From positions 1 to 64,000 of the forward strand of contig JANQLW010000039.1 of assembly GCA_028280405.1 (NCBI GenBank): a stretch of 64,000 nucleotides of DNA. The letters run 5' to 3'. Source of the DNA: Bacteroidales bacterium. Its GTDB lineage: Bacteria > Bacteroidota > Bacteroidia > Bacteroidales > GCA-2711565. Made by a program: the position numbers and the translations under genes. Under the pieces are notes generated by a model, which saw only the letters and a list, made by a program, of their open reading frames with translations, searched no databases and had not been told where the DNA came from. Below, one piece after another: positions 35,994-44,632 of this stretch (position 1 is its first letter; each line of letters starts with the position of its first letter).

Positions 35994-37289
35994 ATGGGAA
36001 CCTCAGAAATTATTGTTGGACTGGATATTGGAACTACTAAAATTGCTGCTATTGTAGGGCAAAAAAATGAGCACGGCAAAATTGAAATATTGGGCCATGG
36101 TAAAGCTGAATCAATAGGAGTGAAGCGAGGTGTAGTTTCCAATATTGAAAATACCGTACAATCAATTGTTACTGCTGTAAATGATGCCAGTGAAAAGTCG
36201 GGTGTCGACATAAAATATGTTAATGTTGGAATTGCCGGTCAGCATATAAAAAGCCTGCAGCATAGAGGAAATATTATCCGGGAAAACAGTGATGATGAAA
36301 TAACCCAGGAAGATATTGAGTTTCTGAATAATAGCATGTACAACTTAAGTATGAGCCCGGGAGAAGAAATTATTGACGTCATTCCTCAAGATTATATTAT
36401 TGATGACGAACAGGGGGTTAAAGAACCTATAGGCATGTTGGGCAATTCGCTTGAAGCAAACTTTCATATTATCATCGGGCAGACAGCAGCAGCAAAAAAT
36501 ATTTATAAATGTGTACGTAAAGCGGGATTGGAAGTAGTTGATTTAATCCTTGAACCCATTGCTTCCGCAGAATCAGTATTAAGTGAGGAAGAAAAAGAAG
36601 CAGGAGTTGTATTAGTTGATATTGGTGGTGGTACAACAGATATTGCCATATTCCAGGATGGTATCATTCGTCATACAGCAGTCATTCCATTTGGAGGAGA
36701 TATTATTACTGAGGATGTGAAAGAAGGATGTACAATTATTAAAAAGCATGCTGAAGAATTGAAGGTAAAATTTGGTTCTGCCCTGGCAAGCGAAAACAGA
36801 GATGAAGAAATTGTAGCTATTCCTGGCTTAAGAGGGCGGCCACCAAAAGAAATTTCATTAAAAAACCTTGCCAGTATTATTCAGGCAAGAATGGAAGAAA
36901 TTATAGAACACATTTATTATGAGATCAGAAATTCAGGTTTTGAGAAGAAGTTAATTGCGGGTATTGTTTTAACTGGCGGAGGTTCCCAAATGAAACATAT
37001 TGCACAATTAACCGAATTCATAACCGGAATGGATACCCGTATTGGATACCCGAATGAACACCTTTCCAATGATGTAAATAAAGAAATGGCAAGCCCGATG
37101 TTCTCCACAGGGATTGGATTGGTAATAGAAGGAATTAACCGGTTTAAAAGAGAAAAGGACAGGGAAATGTTTGAGAAAGGTGAAAAAAGGAAATCTAAAA
37201 TTAAAGGCAGAAAAGATAAAAAAGATCAGAAATCTACCAGTTTCCTGAAAAGTATACAGGACTGGTTCGAGAGAGATGCCATTGAGTAA
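35994..37289 (+). CDS. ftsA: division actin-like ATPase FtsA
   Basis: A 431-residue actin-fold protein: phosphate-1 VGLDIGTTKIAAIVG, phosphate-2 LVDIGGGTTDIAIF, adenosine motif GIVLTGGGSQMKHI. Ends with a basic linker and a C-terminal amphipathic segment (TSFLKSIQDWFERDAIE) that would tether it to the membrane. The ATG at 35994 (MGTSEIIVGLD) is preferred over the tracked TTG at 35970, which lies in ftsQ. Confidence 0.95.
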   Translation: MGTSEIIVGLDIGTTKIAAIVGQKNEHGKIEILGHGKAESIGVKRGVVSNIENTVQSIVTAVNDASEKSGVDIKYVNVGIAGQHIKSLQHRGNIIRENSDDEITQEDIEFLNNSMYNLSMSPGEEIIDVIPQDYIIDDEQGVKEPIGMLGNSLEANFHIIIGQTAAAKNIYKCVRKAGLEVVDLILEPIASAESVLSEEEKEAGVVLVDIGGGTTDIAIFQDGIIRHTAVIPFGGDIITEDVKEGCTIIKKHAEELKVKFGSALASENRDEEIVAIPGLRGRPPKEISLKNLASIIQARMEEIIEHIYYEIRNSGFEKKLIAGIVLTGGGSQMKHIAQLTEFITGMDTRIGYPNEHLSNDVNKEMASPMFSTGIGLVIEGINRFKREKDREMFEKGEKRKSKIKGRKDKKDQKSTSFLKSIQDWFERDAIE

Positions 37290-37382
37290 CACCCATTTTT
37301 AATTAACAATTGATTTGTGGAAAAAAACAATAGTAAGGAGAAATAAACGGGCTTAAATAAATTAAATTTAGATAGACTAAAC

Positions 37383-38978
37383 ATGAGCGATATGATAACT
37401 TTTGATCTTCCTAAAAATCAATCATCTATTATTAAGGTTGTAGGTGTAGGCGGCGGCGGTAGCAATGCGGTAAGCCACATGTACAGTCAGGGAATCCGTG
37501 GGGTTGATTTTGTAATATGTAATACGGATGCCCAGGCAATGGAAATTAGTCCGATTCCAACCAAGATACAATTAGGTAAAAAAGGCCTTGGAGCAGGTTC
37601 GATCCCATCTGTTGGAAAGGAATCTGCACAAGAAAATATTGAGGATATCAGATCCATTCTTGAAAAGAATACCAAAATGCTGTTTATTACTGCCGGTATG
37701 GGTGGTGGTACCGGTACAGGCGCTGCACCTGTTATTGCAGAAGTAGCAAAAGAACTCGGTATTCTTACAGTTGGTATTGTTACCATTCCATTTTCGTTTG
37801 AAGGAAGAAAACGTAAAATGCAAGCTGAACAAGGGATTGATGAACTAAGAGCTCATGTTGATACTTTGTTGGTTGTGAGTAATGATAAGTTAAGAGAATT
37901 ACATGGCGACCTGAAACTGTCTCAGGCTTTCCATCAGGCTGACGATATACTGACGACTGCAGCAAAAGGTATTGCGGAAATCGTTACGGTAACCGGTTAC
38001 ATCAATGTGGATTTTGAAGATGTGAAAACTGTAATGAAAGACAGTGGAAAAGCTATTATGGGTTCTGCTGTTTCCAGTGGTGAAACAAGAGCTTTGGATG
38101 CTGTTAAGGAAGCTATGGCATCACCATTACTGGATGATAATGATATTGCCGGAGCTAGTAATATTCTGCTTTATATCAGTTCGGGAGTAGAAGAAATTTC
38201 TATGGATGAGGTTACTGAAATTACCGACTATATTCAGGATGAAGCCGGACAGAATGCTGAAATTATTTGGGGTAATGGTACTGACGAAGCATTAGAGGAT
38301 CAGATTGGAGTTACACTTATTGCTACAGGTTTCGATTCCAAAAAGAAAGTTGGAGAAATCGATCGTGAAAATCTGATTATTCATTCGTTAAATGAGGAAG
38401 TTCCTGAAAAACCTGTTGCTAAAAAAGAAACAGATAAGAAAACGGTGGAAGAAATAGAGCTTATCAGAGAAGAAAAACCTCAGAAAATTACTCAGGAACA
38501 AGAAGTAAAATCAGAAACAGATTCAAATAAAAAAAAGGAACAAAGAACCATCATCTTTGATTTAAATGGCCCGGGCCCGGATGAAAGTAAAGATGGCATT
38601 CAACGAATTTCAATGGACGATCCTGCTTTAATGAGTCAGCCTGCTGAACCAAAAGTTAAGAGTGATGCCCCGGAATTTACAGTTCCTCCTGTGCCAGATA
38701 CTACTCCTAATGTGGAGGAAGATGACAACTCAAAAAGGATAGAAAAGCATGCAAAAGCAAGAGTGCAAAAATTGAAAGATTTAAGCGTTAAACTAAAATC
38801 TCCGGTTGATCTGGAAAATATGGAAAAAGTTCCTGCTTATATGCGCCGAAAGGTTGAATTAAATGATACACCTGCCTCCAATGAATCCGGAGTTTCCAAG
38901 TTTACTTTATCTGACGATAAGAATGAAGGAACAACTTTAAGAGAGAATAATTCCTTCTTGCATGAAAATGTTGATTAA
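37383..38978 (+). CDS. ftsZ: tubulin-like division protein FtsZ
   Basis: A 531-residue FtsZ: GTP-binding VGVGGGGSNAVSHMYS, tubulin signature GMGGGTGTGAAPVIAE and the NxDxxD-type T7 region (NVDFEDVKTVMKDSG). It is longer than most: a roughly 200-residue acidic, low-complexity C-terminal linker contains the Bacteroidota-type conserved C-terminal peptide (KVPAYMRRKVELND) about 45 residues before the true end, not at the end. Confidence 0.95.
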   Translation: MSDMITFDLPKNQSSIIKVVGVGGGGSNAVSHMYSQGIRGVDFVICNTDAQAMEISPIPTKIQLGKKGLGAGSIPSVGKESAQENIEDIRSILEKNTKMLFITAGMGGGTGTGAAPVIAEVAKELGILTVGIVTIPFSFEGRKRKMQAEQGIDELRAHVDTLLVVSNDKLRELHGDLKLSQAFHQADDILTTAAKGIAEIVTVTGYINVDFEDVKTVMKDSGKAIMGSAVSSGETRALDAVKEAMASPLLDDNDIAGASNILLYISSGVEEISMDEVTEITDYIQDEAGQNAEIIWGNGTDEALEDQIGVTLIATGFDSKKKVGEIDRENLIIHSLNEEVPEKPVAKKETDKKTVEEIELIREEKPQKITQEQEVKSETDSNKKKEQRTIIFDLNGPGPDESKDGIQRISMDDPALMSQPAEPKVKSDAPEFTVPPVPDTTPNVEEDDNSKRIEKHAKARVQKLKDLSVKLKSPVDLENMEKVPAYMRRKVELNDTPASNESGVSKFTLSDDKNEGTTLRENNSFLHENVD

Positions 38979-38993
38979 TAAAAAATCAAAGTC

Positions 38994-39446
38994 ATGAGTT
39001 TAGAAATAACGATAAACAATGATATAAAGGATGCTATGCGTAATAAGGATTCCAAAAAGTTGGAAGCTTTAAGAGCAATTAAGGCATCACTTCTATTAGC
39101 TAAAACAGGTAAGGATGTAAGTTCGGGTGAAATTCCTGCCGAGGTTGAAATTTCCTTATTGAAAAGATTGGTAAAACAACGTAAGGAAGCTGCTGCTATT
39201 TTTATTGAGAATGGAAAACAGGATATGGCTGATGAAGAGCTTTATCAATCCGGTATTATTGAAAAATACCTTCCTGAACAAATGGATGAGAAAGAGATTG
39301 AAAAGGTCGTTAGCGAAGCTATAAGTACTTTGGGAGCAAGTTCCATGAAAGATATGGGTAAGGTTATGGGAACCGTTACGAAGCAACTTGCCGGAAAAGC
39401 GGATAATAAATTGATTTCAGATATTGTTAAAAAGCAATTGAGTTAG
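38994..39446 (+). CDS. yqeY: GatB/YqeY domain protein
   Basis: A 150-residue YqeY protein (DAMRNKDSKKLEALRAIKAS, then VKQRKEAAAIFIENGKQDMA and GKVMGTVTKQLAGKADNKLI). The family resembles the tail domain of the GatB amidotransferase and is thought to bind tRNA; its precise role is not established. Last gene of the dcw run, followed by a strong terminator. Confidence 0.9.
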   Translation: MSLEITINNDIKDAMRNKDSKKLEALRAIKASLLLAKTGKDVSSGEIPAEVEISLLKRLVKQRKEAAAIFIENGKQDMADEELYQSGIIEKYLPEQMDEKEIEKVVSEAISTLGASSMKDMGKVMGTVTKQLAGKADNKLISDIVKKQLS

Positions 39447-39476
39447 TTGCTTGACGATAATTTAGTATAGGCCAGG

Positions 39477-39512
39477 AGGCTGCTTCAGTAATGAAGCAGC
39501 CTTAATTTTTTA
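39477..39512 (+). terminator. terminator of the dcw run
   Basis: AGGCTGCTTCA (39477-39487) and TGAAGCAGCCT (39492-39502) form an 11-bp perfect stem with a GTAA loop, followed by a TAATTTTTT tract. Confidence 0.85.
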
Positions 39513-39716
39513 CAAATTGTCGTTAAAAATTTGAGTAGTTATTCAGTTCAGGCAATCATTCTAGTAATTGGGGTAATGGGCAAGCTAAATTTTATAATAT
39601 ATGGTAAAAAAAAGGCCGTCTTTTATGTTAAGGCAGTATCCATAAAAAACTGTGTAAACAAAAAAAAGAGTGGCCTTTTCGGATCACTCTTTTCAAATTA
39701 CCTTTAAATATTATTC

Positions 39717-39767
39717 TTAGTTGCTTGCTAACATTAAGCGGGCGAAAGAAGTAACAGCTAAATCTTT
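39717..39767 (-). pseudogene. tsf: 3' fragment of a second tsf gene
   Basis: Read on the minus strand the fragment ends KDLAVTSFARLMLASN-stop, identical to the EF-Ts C-terminus (DLTVTSFARLMLASN) except for one residue. Codon differences are mostly synonymous (TTC for TTT, GCC for GCA, AGC for AGT), so the fragment derives from a tsf gene that diverged while functional. A terminator-like hairpin follows it as in the real gene. Confidence 0.75.
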
Positions 39768-39783
39768 TTCTTCTATTCAAAGT

Positions 39784-40650
39784 TTAATCTTTTTTTCTAA
39801 TCTTAATGCCTCTTAAATTTTCTTCCCGATTGATCCTTATAAGCTCATTAGGGTGTTCTACTCTTAGTAATTCTCCCTTATATTGAATGTAGATATCGTG
39901 TTCTGAAGTGGGTTCAAAATCCTTAAATATCCATCTGATTTCTTTGGTTTTTTTATTCAGTCTAGCTTTTTGGGGCACCATCTTTTCTATGCTGTCCGGT
40001 TCAATATCAATTAAGGAAACGATGATTTCTGCATGCCCGATCTTACCTTCCCAACCACTGCCTGTATTTAATAGATATTTTATAAACCGGCTACGGCTTA
40101 AATCTTTGTTCTTAATCTCTCCGTTGGGTATCATATACACCACTTTAATGATTTTGGATTCCCCTTTTTTAAAAGATGTTTTCCAATAGTACCAGGGTTT
40201 TTTGTCTTCCTCCTTATAACTTTCATGTGATCCGGCAAAAATCATAGCACTTGTTTTAGGTTTGTTTTTCAAGTGCTTTAATTCTTCCGGTATATAAATT
40301 TCGTAGTCGGGAATTTTTATTCCATCTACATAAATCGAAAATCGTTTCTTATCTGTAGGAAAATAAATATCCTCAATTAAATGGTAGAAATTCATAATTG
40401 GAAATCCAATCGGCATATTAATTGAATCCCCTTCGTTTTTCATATAGAAACTACATTCCACAAGAGAATGATGTTTATATATATTGATAAGGACAATTTC
40501 TTTCTCCATTCGGATATTACATTCTTTTACAGGTATGATGCCCTTTATAACTCTTGGGTTCGGAGAAATATCGGCAAAACATGCTATTTTTAAGAATAAG
40601 CATAAAAATACCAGTATAAATAATTCTTTTTTATTTTGTGATGTTTTCAT
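39784..40650 (-). CDS. secreted hypothetical protein (DUF4424-like)
   Basis: A 288-residue exported protein with a signal peptide (LFILVFLCLFLKIACFADIS). The body is beta-rich with a block YLLNTGSGWEGKIGHAEIIV and the terminal IRWIFKDFEPTSEHDIYIQY, a pattern I associate loosely with DUF4424-type proteins. Function unknown. It lies inside the tsf-bounded islet, and its stop is immediately followed by the tsf fragment, so a transcript would run through it. AT content looks like that of its surroundings. Confidence 0.55.
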   Translation of the reverse strand: MKTSQNKKELFILVFLCLFLKIACFADISPNPRVIKGIIPVKECNIRMEKEIVLINIYKHHSLVECSFYMKNEGDSINMPIGFPIMNFYHLIEDIYFPTDKKRFSIYVDGIKIPDYEIYIPEELKHLKNKPKTSAMIFAGSHESYKEEDKKPWYYWKTSFKKGESKIIKVVYMIPNGEIKNKDLSRSRFIKYLLNTGSGWEGKIGHAEIIVSLIDIEPDSIEKMVPQKARLNKKTKEIRWIFKDFEPTSEHDIYIQYKGELLRVEHPNELIRINREENLRGIKIRKKD

Positions 40651-40748
40651 GTTGATGATATTTTTAATTTAAGATTAAATTTAAAAAGGGGAGTATATTT
40701 ATAACACAATGAATTGTTTTATTTGGGTGACTAAAAAAATAAGCTTCT

Positions 40749-41501
40749 TTATTGATTATTCTCTTTTTGTATGATTTTTTTTATTTCTTTTCGCTCTTTC
40801 ATGTAATACATCTTTTCTCGCTTAACTTCATTGAGCAAAATATTTTTATCAATTGTTTGAATATCTTCTTTTATTTTAATACCTCTTTTTTTGTTATTAT
40901 AATTTTCTTTTGAAATAGGAAATTTCCTTTCTAAATCAAGTCCGTTTTTGTTTCCACTTCCAAAAACCAACCTCCCATTGAGCATGAATGCCATCAGATT
41001 ATTGCTACATCTGTTTTTATGATATTCTATTAAGTCAATAAGGTTAAACATATACTCTGGACGAGTAGTGCGCCAACCCCAGATTCCATTTTTAAGTTTT
41101 TTACATCCAAATAGCCTGTTAGTTCTTGTTTGCTTTCATCTTTATATGATAATATAATTAGAAAGTTAGGGTCAAATACAAATAGTTTACTAATATCTAA
41201 TTTAGAAATATCCTTTTGATTTTTGATTAGTGTTGAGTCAACTCGATTAAAAAAAATAAAATTAAGCTTAGATCTGTCAATTTTACCATTAATTATACTA
41301 AGAATTGGGTGATAATTTTTATCTAAAAGATTTTTATAATTCTGTTTATGATAGAGCATTCCATTTAGACATTCCGAAATAACTTCTTCCTTGATTGGAT
41401 CACAAGATTTTAAGAATGAATTTGATGTAATTTTGGCATCTTTATTTGCACGCGTAAATAAATAAAATCAGTGATATTAATATATAAAAATTCTTTTTCA
41501 T
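40749..41501 (-). pseudogene. frameshifted lipoprotein gene
   Basis: Three reading-frame pieces line up on the minus strand. The first starts at ATG 41501 with a lipoprotein signal (MKKNFYILISLILFIYACK). The frame then shifts near 41443 to continue NKDAKITSNSFLKSCDPIKE and on through the tracked 109-residue ORF. A second shift near 41090, in an A-run, switches NLK to NGIWGWRTTRPEYMFNLID and the tracked 100-residue ORF to its stop at 40749. The two tracked ORFs are therefore parts of one gene of about 245 codons, broken by at least two frameshifts or read errors. Family not recognised. Confidence 0.65.
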
Positions 41502-41526
41502 AATCCGTGTTTTAAATTTAAGTTAT

Positions 41527-41997
41527 TTAATTTGTAAATACTAAGCCTGGAGCTTGTGATGGAGTCCAAAAGGTAACAGGACCCAAATCAGGGCAATTTG
41601 CATAAATACAATCTGTATTTTGGTCGTAACCACAGGCTGCAACTGCATGAGTACCACCTGTATAAAAGCTACTCCATAAAACCATTGGATATAATGAAAT
41701 ATTATAAAAGCTGTCGGTACCAATTAGCGACATGCAGGTATAACCAAATGCTCCAGCTGATGCCATTCCTTCAGATAAGGTTACTCCAATATCTATGGGA
41801 TTAGATGTGTTTTGCGCTATTTGAGCTGAAGCTCTAGCATAAGATGGATTTCCTATACACATTGCCAATGAAAAATGATGACACCAAGCTTGATAGCCAT
41901 AATGTCCTTGAATGAATGAAGGAATGCTAACGGTAAAACTGTTTAGAAAAATAAAAGTTAGACTTGCAAAAAGTAATAAGATAATTTTTTCCCTCAT
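41527..41997 (-). CDS. small secreted papain-like cysteine protease candidate
   Basis: A 156-residue exported protein: signal peptide (IILLLFASLTFIFLNSFTV), then QAWCHHFSLAMCIGN, resembling the active-site Cys segment of C1/C10/C39-like peptidases, and GGTHAVAACGYDQNTDCIYAN, resembling the active-site His and following Asn. It is shorter than usual for these families but the order Cys, His, Asn is right. It contains several other cysteines that could form disulfides. It is the first gene of the islet downstream of tsf. The target is unknown; processing of a neighbouring secreted product is a guess. Confidence 0.5.
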   Translation of the reverse strand: MREKIILLLFASLTFIFLNSFTVSIPSFIQGHYGYQAWCHHFSLAMCIGNPSYARASAQIAQNTSNPIDIGVTLSEGMASAGAFGYTCMSLIGTDSFYNISLYPMVLWSSFYTGGTHAVAACGYDQNTDCIYANCPDLGPVTFWTPSQAPGLVFTN

Positions 41998-41999
41998 AA

Positions 42000-42310
42000 T
42001 AAAAAATTTTAATAATTAATAAGTTGACAATTTATTCTAAATATGTTATATATTAGAACACTTCAAAAAGACATTTTTAATAAAAAAAAGTTGAAAGTAA
42101 TATCCTTTTCATAAAATGAAGTTTTGTTTATAAAATTGAGGCATACATTTATAAGACAATTAACTATGAAAAGGGGGTGGTAAATAAAAAATAAAGTCAC
42201 TATAATCGATCATTCTTAATTGTTTTAAGCTGTAATTCTTTTAATTTTTCTTTCTTGTCTTGTTATTTTAAGCTTATTTACATACAACACTTTAAATATG
42301 AAATTAGGAT
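42000..42310. other. AT-rich spacer between islet protease and tsf terminator
   Basis: No gene is seen in this 300-base stretch. It contains long A and T runs and no clear TAnnTTTG element on the minus strand for the protease gene. I see no repeat or tRNA here. Confidence 0.4.
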
Positions 42311-42314
42311 AAAA

Positions 42315-42342
42315 AAAGAGTGACCCATATGGATCACTCTTT
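42315..42342 (-). terminator. terminator of the ribosomal operon
   Basis: AAAGAGTGA (42315-42323) pairs with TCACTCTTT (42334-42342) around CCCATATGGA. On the minus strand it follows the tsf stop by about 24 bases. A similar hairpin occurs at 39664-39692 in the duplicated copy. Confidence 0.75.
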
Positions 42343-42365
42343 CAAGATATCATTAATTGTTATTC

Positions 42366-43199
42366 TTAGTTACTAGCTAACATTAAGCGTGCAAAAGAAG
42401 TAACTGTTAAATCTTTATCAGTTTCTGCTAAATATTCTTTAACAGTTTTTTTAGTATCACGGATAAATGCCTGGTTAACTAAAGTATTTTCTTTTAAGAA
42501 TTTGTTTACTTTACCCATGGCAATTTTCTCAAGAATTTGTTCCGGCTTTCCTTCCTCACGTGCCTGGTCCATACCGATTTGTTTTTCTTTTTCGATAATT
42601 TCAGCATCAACACCTTCTTCATTAACAGCAATAGGAGCCATTGCTGCAACCTGCATTGCTAATTCTTTACCTAATTGATCAACATCTCCAGCTTTATTTA
42701 AACCAAGTACGGTAGCAAGACGGTTTCCCTGGTGGATGTAAGCAAATGTTTTAGCAGCTTCAACACATTGAAAAGCTCCCAGCTCAATTTTTTCACCAAT
42801 TACACCCGTTTGGTCAGTGATAAGATCAGCTACTTTTCTTCCGTTTAATTCTAATTCTTTTAGTTCATCAGTAGATTTTGGTTGATTGGCAATAGCCAGA
42901 TCAGCGATAGAATTAACAAATGTTACAAAATCTTCATTTTTAGCAACAAAGTCAGTTTCACAGTTAACCATCACAACAGCACCATAAGTTTGGTCTTCGG
43001 TAGTTTTTGCGATAACAACACCTTCAGTAGCTTCGCGGTCAGCTCTTTTTGAAGCAACTTTTTGGCCTTTTTTACGAAGATAATCAACGGCTTTATCGAA
43101 ATCACCTTCACATTCTACCAATGCTTTTTTACAGTCCATCATACCTGCACCGGTATGTTTTCTTAATTTATTAACGTCAGCGGCAGTTATTTTTGTCAT
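42366..43199 (-). CDS. tsf: translation elongation factor Ts
   Basis: A 277-residue EF-Ts: UBA-like N-terminus (KLRKHTGAGMMDCKKALVE), then TDFVAKNEDFVTFVNSIADL, the core dimerisation region and a C-terminus SFARLMLASN. It releases GDP from EF-Tu. It is the last gene of the rplM-rpsI-rpsB-tsf operon. Its 3' end is duplicated 2.6 kb away. Confidence 0.95.
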   Translation of the reverse strand: MTKITAADVNKLRKHTGAGMMDCKKALVECEGDFDKAVDYLRKKGQKVASKRADREATEGVVIAKTTEDQTYGAVVMVNCETDFVAKNEDFVTFVNSIADLAIANQPKSTDELKELELNGRKVADLITDQTGVIGEKIELGAFQCVEAAKTFAYIHQGNRLATVLGLNKAGDVDQLGKELAMQVAAMAPIAVNEEGVDAEIIEKEKQIGMDQAREEGKPEQILEKIAMGKVNKFLKENTLVNQAFIRDTKKTVKEYLAETDKDLTVTSFARLMLASN

Positions 43200-43230
43200 T
43201 TTTATTAATATTTAAGGTTAGATAAGAGAA

Positions 43231-44127
43231 TTAGTTATTTGCTTTTTTAGAAACGCTTTTTCTTGGGCGTTTTGCAGGTTCTTCTGAATCTTCAAGAGGT
43301 TTGTCTTTAGAAACAGGTTTTTTACTCAAGCCTTTTTCAATTTCTGCATCCTCTTGCTCTTCAATCTCTTCAATTGTAGTAGATTTAACCTTAGCTACAA
43401 TTCTTTCTTCCTCTTCTGCAGCTTGTTTATCTTTATCAAGTTTTCTTTCTGCTAACCCTTCAGCAATTGCATTTATCATAATGCTAACAATTAATTCAAT
43501 AGATTTTGAAGCATCATCATTTGCCGGGATTGGAAAATCAACTTGTTTAGGATTTGAATTGGTATCAACAATTGCAAATGTAGGAATATTTAATTTTTTA
43601 GCCTCAGCAACAGCAATGTGTTCTTTGTTAATGTCAACGATAAAGATAGCTGAAGGTAATCTGTTAAGATCAGAAATACTACCTAAGTTCTTTTCTAATT
43701 TTGCACGCTCACGTGTAATTTGTAAACGTTCTCTTTTAGAGAAGTTAGAATAAGTATCAGTATTCATCATTTTATCGATAGAAGCCATTTTACGAACAGC
43801 TTTACGAATGGTCGCAAAGTTGGTAAGCATCCCACCTGGCCATCTTTCAGTTACATAAGGCATATTTACTTTTTCTACCTGAGTAGCAACGATGTCTTTA
43901 GCTTGTTTTTTTGTAGCTACGAACAATATTTTTTTACCGGATTTGGCAATTTGTTTGATAGCAGCTGCAGCTTCTTCAATTTTTGCAATTGTTTTGTATA
44001 AATCAATAATGTGGATTCCGTTACGCTCCATAAAAATATAAGGAGCCATATTTGGATTCCATTTTCTTTTTAAATGTCCAAAATGAACACCTGCGTCCAA
44101 TAATTGGTCAAAATCAATTCTTGCCAT
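43231..44127 (-). CDS. rpsB: 30S ribosomal protein S2
   Basis: A 298-residue S2: LLDAGVHFGHLKRKWNPNM, then FVATKKQAKDIVATQ, YVTERWPGGMLTNFATIRK and ANDDASKSIELIVSIMINAI. A charged extension of about 60 residues (EEEERIVAKVKS, then SVSKKANN) follows the conserved body, longer than in E. coli. Followed 31 bases later by tsf. Confidence 0.96.
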   Translation of the reverse strand: MARIDFDQLLDAGVHFGHLKRKWNPNMAPYIFMERNGIHIIDLYKTIAKIEEAAAAIKQIAKSGKKILFVATKKQAKDIVATQVEKVNMPYVTERWPGGMLTNFATIRKAVRKMASIDKMMNTDTYSNFSKRERLQITRERAKLEKNLGSISDLNRLPSAIFIVDINKEHIAVAEAKKLNIPTFAIVDTNSNPKQVDFPIPANDDASKSIELIVSIMINAIAEGLAERKLDKDKQAAEEEERIVAKVKSTTIEEIEEQEDAEIEKGLSKKPVSKDKPLEDSEEPAKRPRKSVSKKANN

Positions 44128-44164
44128 TTGATTTGTTTTAATTTGTTTACATTCTTTTTACAAC

Positions 44165-44203
44165 AATTGCCAAGTAGTTCCGTTTTCGAAAGTCTTGGCA
44201 ATT
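44165..44203 (-). promoter_or_regulatory. inverted repeat between rpsI and rpsB
   Basis: AATTGCCAAG (44165-44174) and CTTGGCAATT (44194-44203) are perfect 10-base arms with a 19-base loop, in the 114-base gap between rpsI and rpsB. It could be an rpsB leader (S2 autoregulation) or a partial terminator. No T run follows. Confidence 0.5.
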
Positions 44204-44241
44204 TAGATACTAAACTCTTTCCAGTGTTGTTGAAATATATA

Positions 44242-44628
44242 TTAACGTTTACTGAATTGGAATTTCTTTCTTGCTTTTGGTTGTCCGGGTTTTTTACGTT
44301 CAACCATACGAGGATCTCTTCTCATTAAACCTTTAGCTTTTAAGGCCGGTCTGTTTTCCTCATCAATTTTGCATAATGCCCTTGCAATTGCTAAACGAAG
44401 AGCTTCTGCTTGTCCGTTAACACCACCACCATCTAAATTTACTTTGATATCATATTTTTCCAATGATTCACAAATTTCAAGTGGTTGACGAACTACATAT
44501 TGTAAAGTAGCAGTTGGGAAATAGTCTTTATAATCTTTTTTATTAACGGTAATCGATCCTTTTCCTTCTGAAAGATAAATCCTTGCAACGGCCGTTTTTC
44601 TTCTTCCTAAAGTGTTAATTACTTCCAT
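44242..44628 (-). CDS. rpsI: 30S ribosomal protein S9
   Basis: A 128-residue S9 with NTLGRRKTAVARIYLSEG at the start and RDPRMVERKKPGQPKARKKF plus FSKR at the end, the tail that reaches the P-site tRNA. Four bases after rplM on the same strand. Confidence 0.96.
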   Translation of the reverse strand: MEVINTLGRRKTAVARIYLSEGKGSITVNKKDYKDYFPTATLQYVVRQPLEICESLEKYDIKVNLDGGGVNGQAEALRLAIARALCKIDEENRPALKAKGLMRRDPRMVERKKPGQPKARKKFQFSKR

Positions 44629-44632
44629 GTCT

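Larger units (their letters stand above)
39661..42342. mobile_element. islet bounded by direct repeats of the tsf 3' end
   Basis: The terminator plus last 16 tsf codons at 42312-42410 are repeated, in the same orientation but diverged, at 39661-39767. The roughly 2.6 kb between them holds two secreted-protein genes and a broken lipoprotein gene, all on the minus strand. This is the layout left when DNA enters at the 3' end of a gene and brings its own copy of that end. No integrase is present, so homologous recombination or a past element that has lost its recombinase are alternatives. Confidence 0.5.

Noticed and set aside
23661-39446. missing murF, murB and ddl as evidence of loss
   Set aside because: These genes are often elsewhere in Bacteroidota genomes, so their absence from this cluster is ordinary.
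43301-43753. 150-residue plus ORF opposite rpsB
   Set aside because: Exact antisense of a ribosomal protein gene; Ser/Leu-rich composition is the mirror of Lys/Glu codons.
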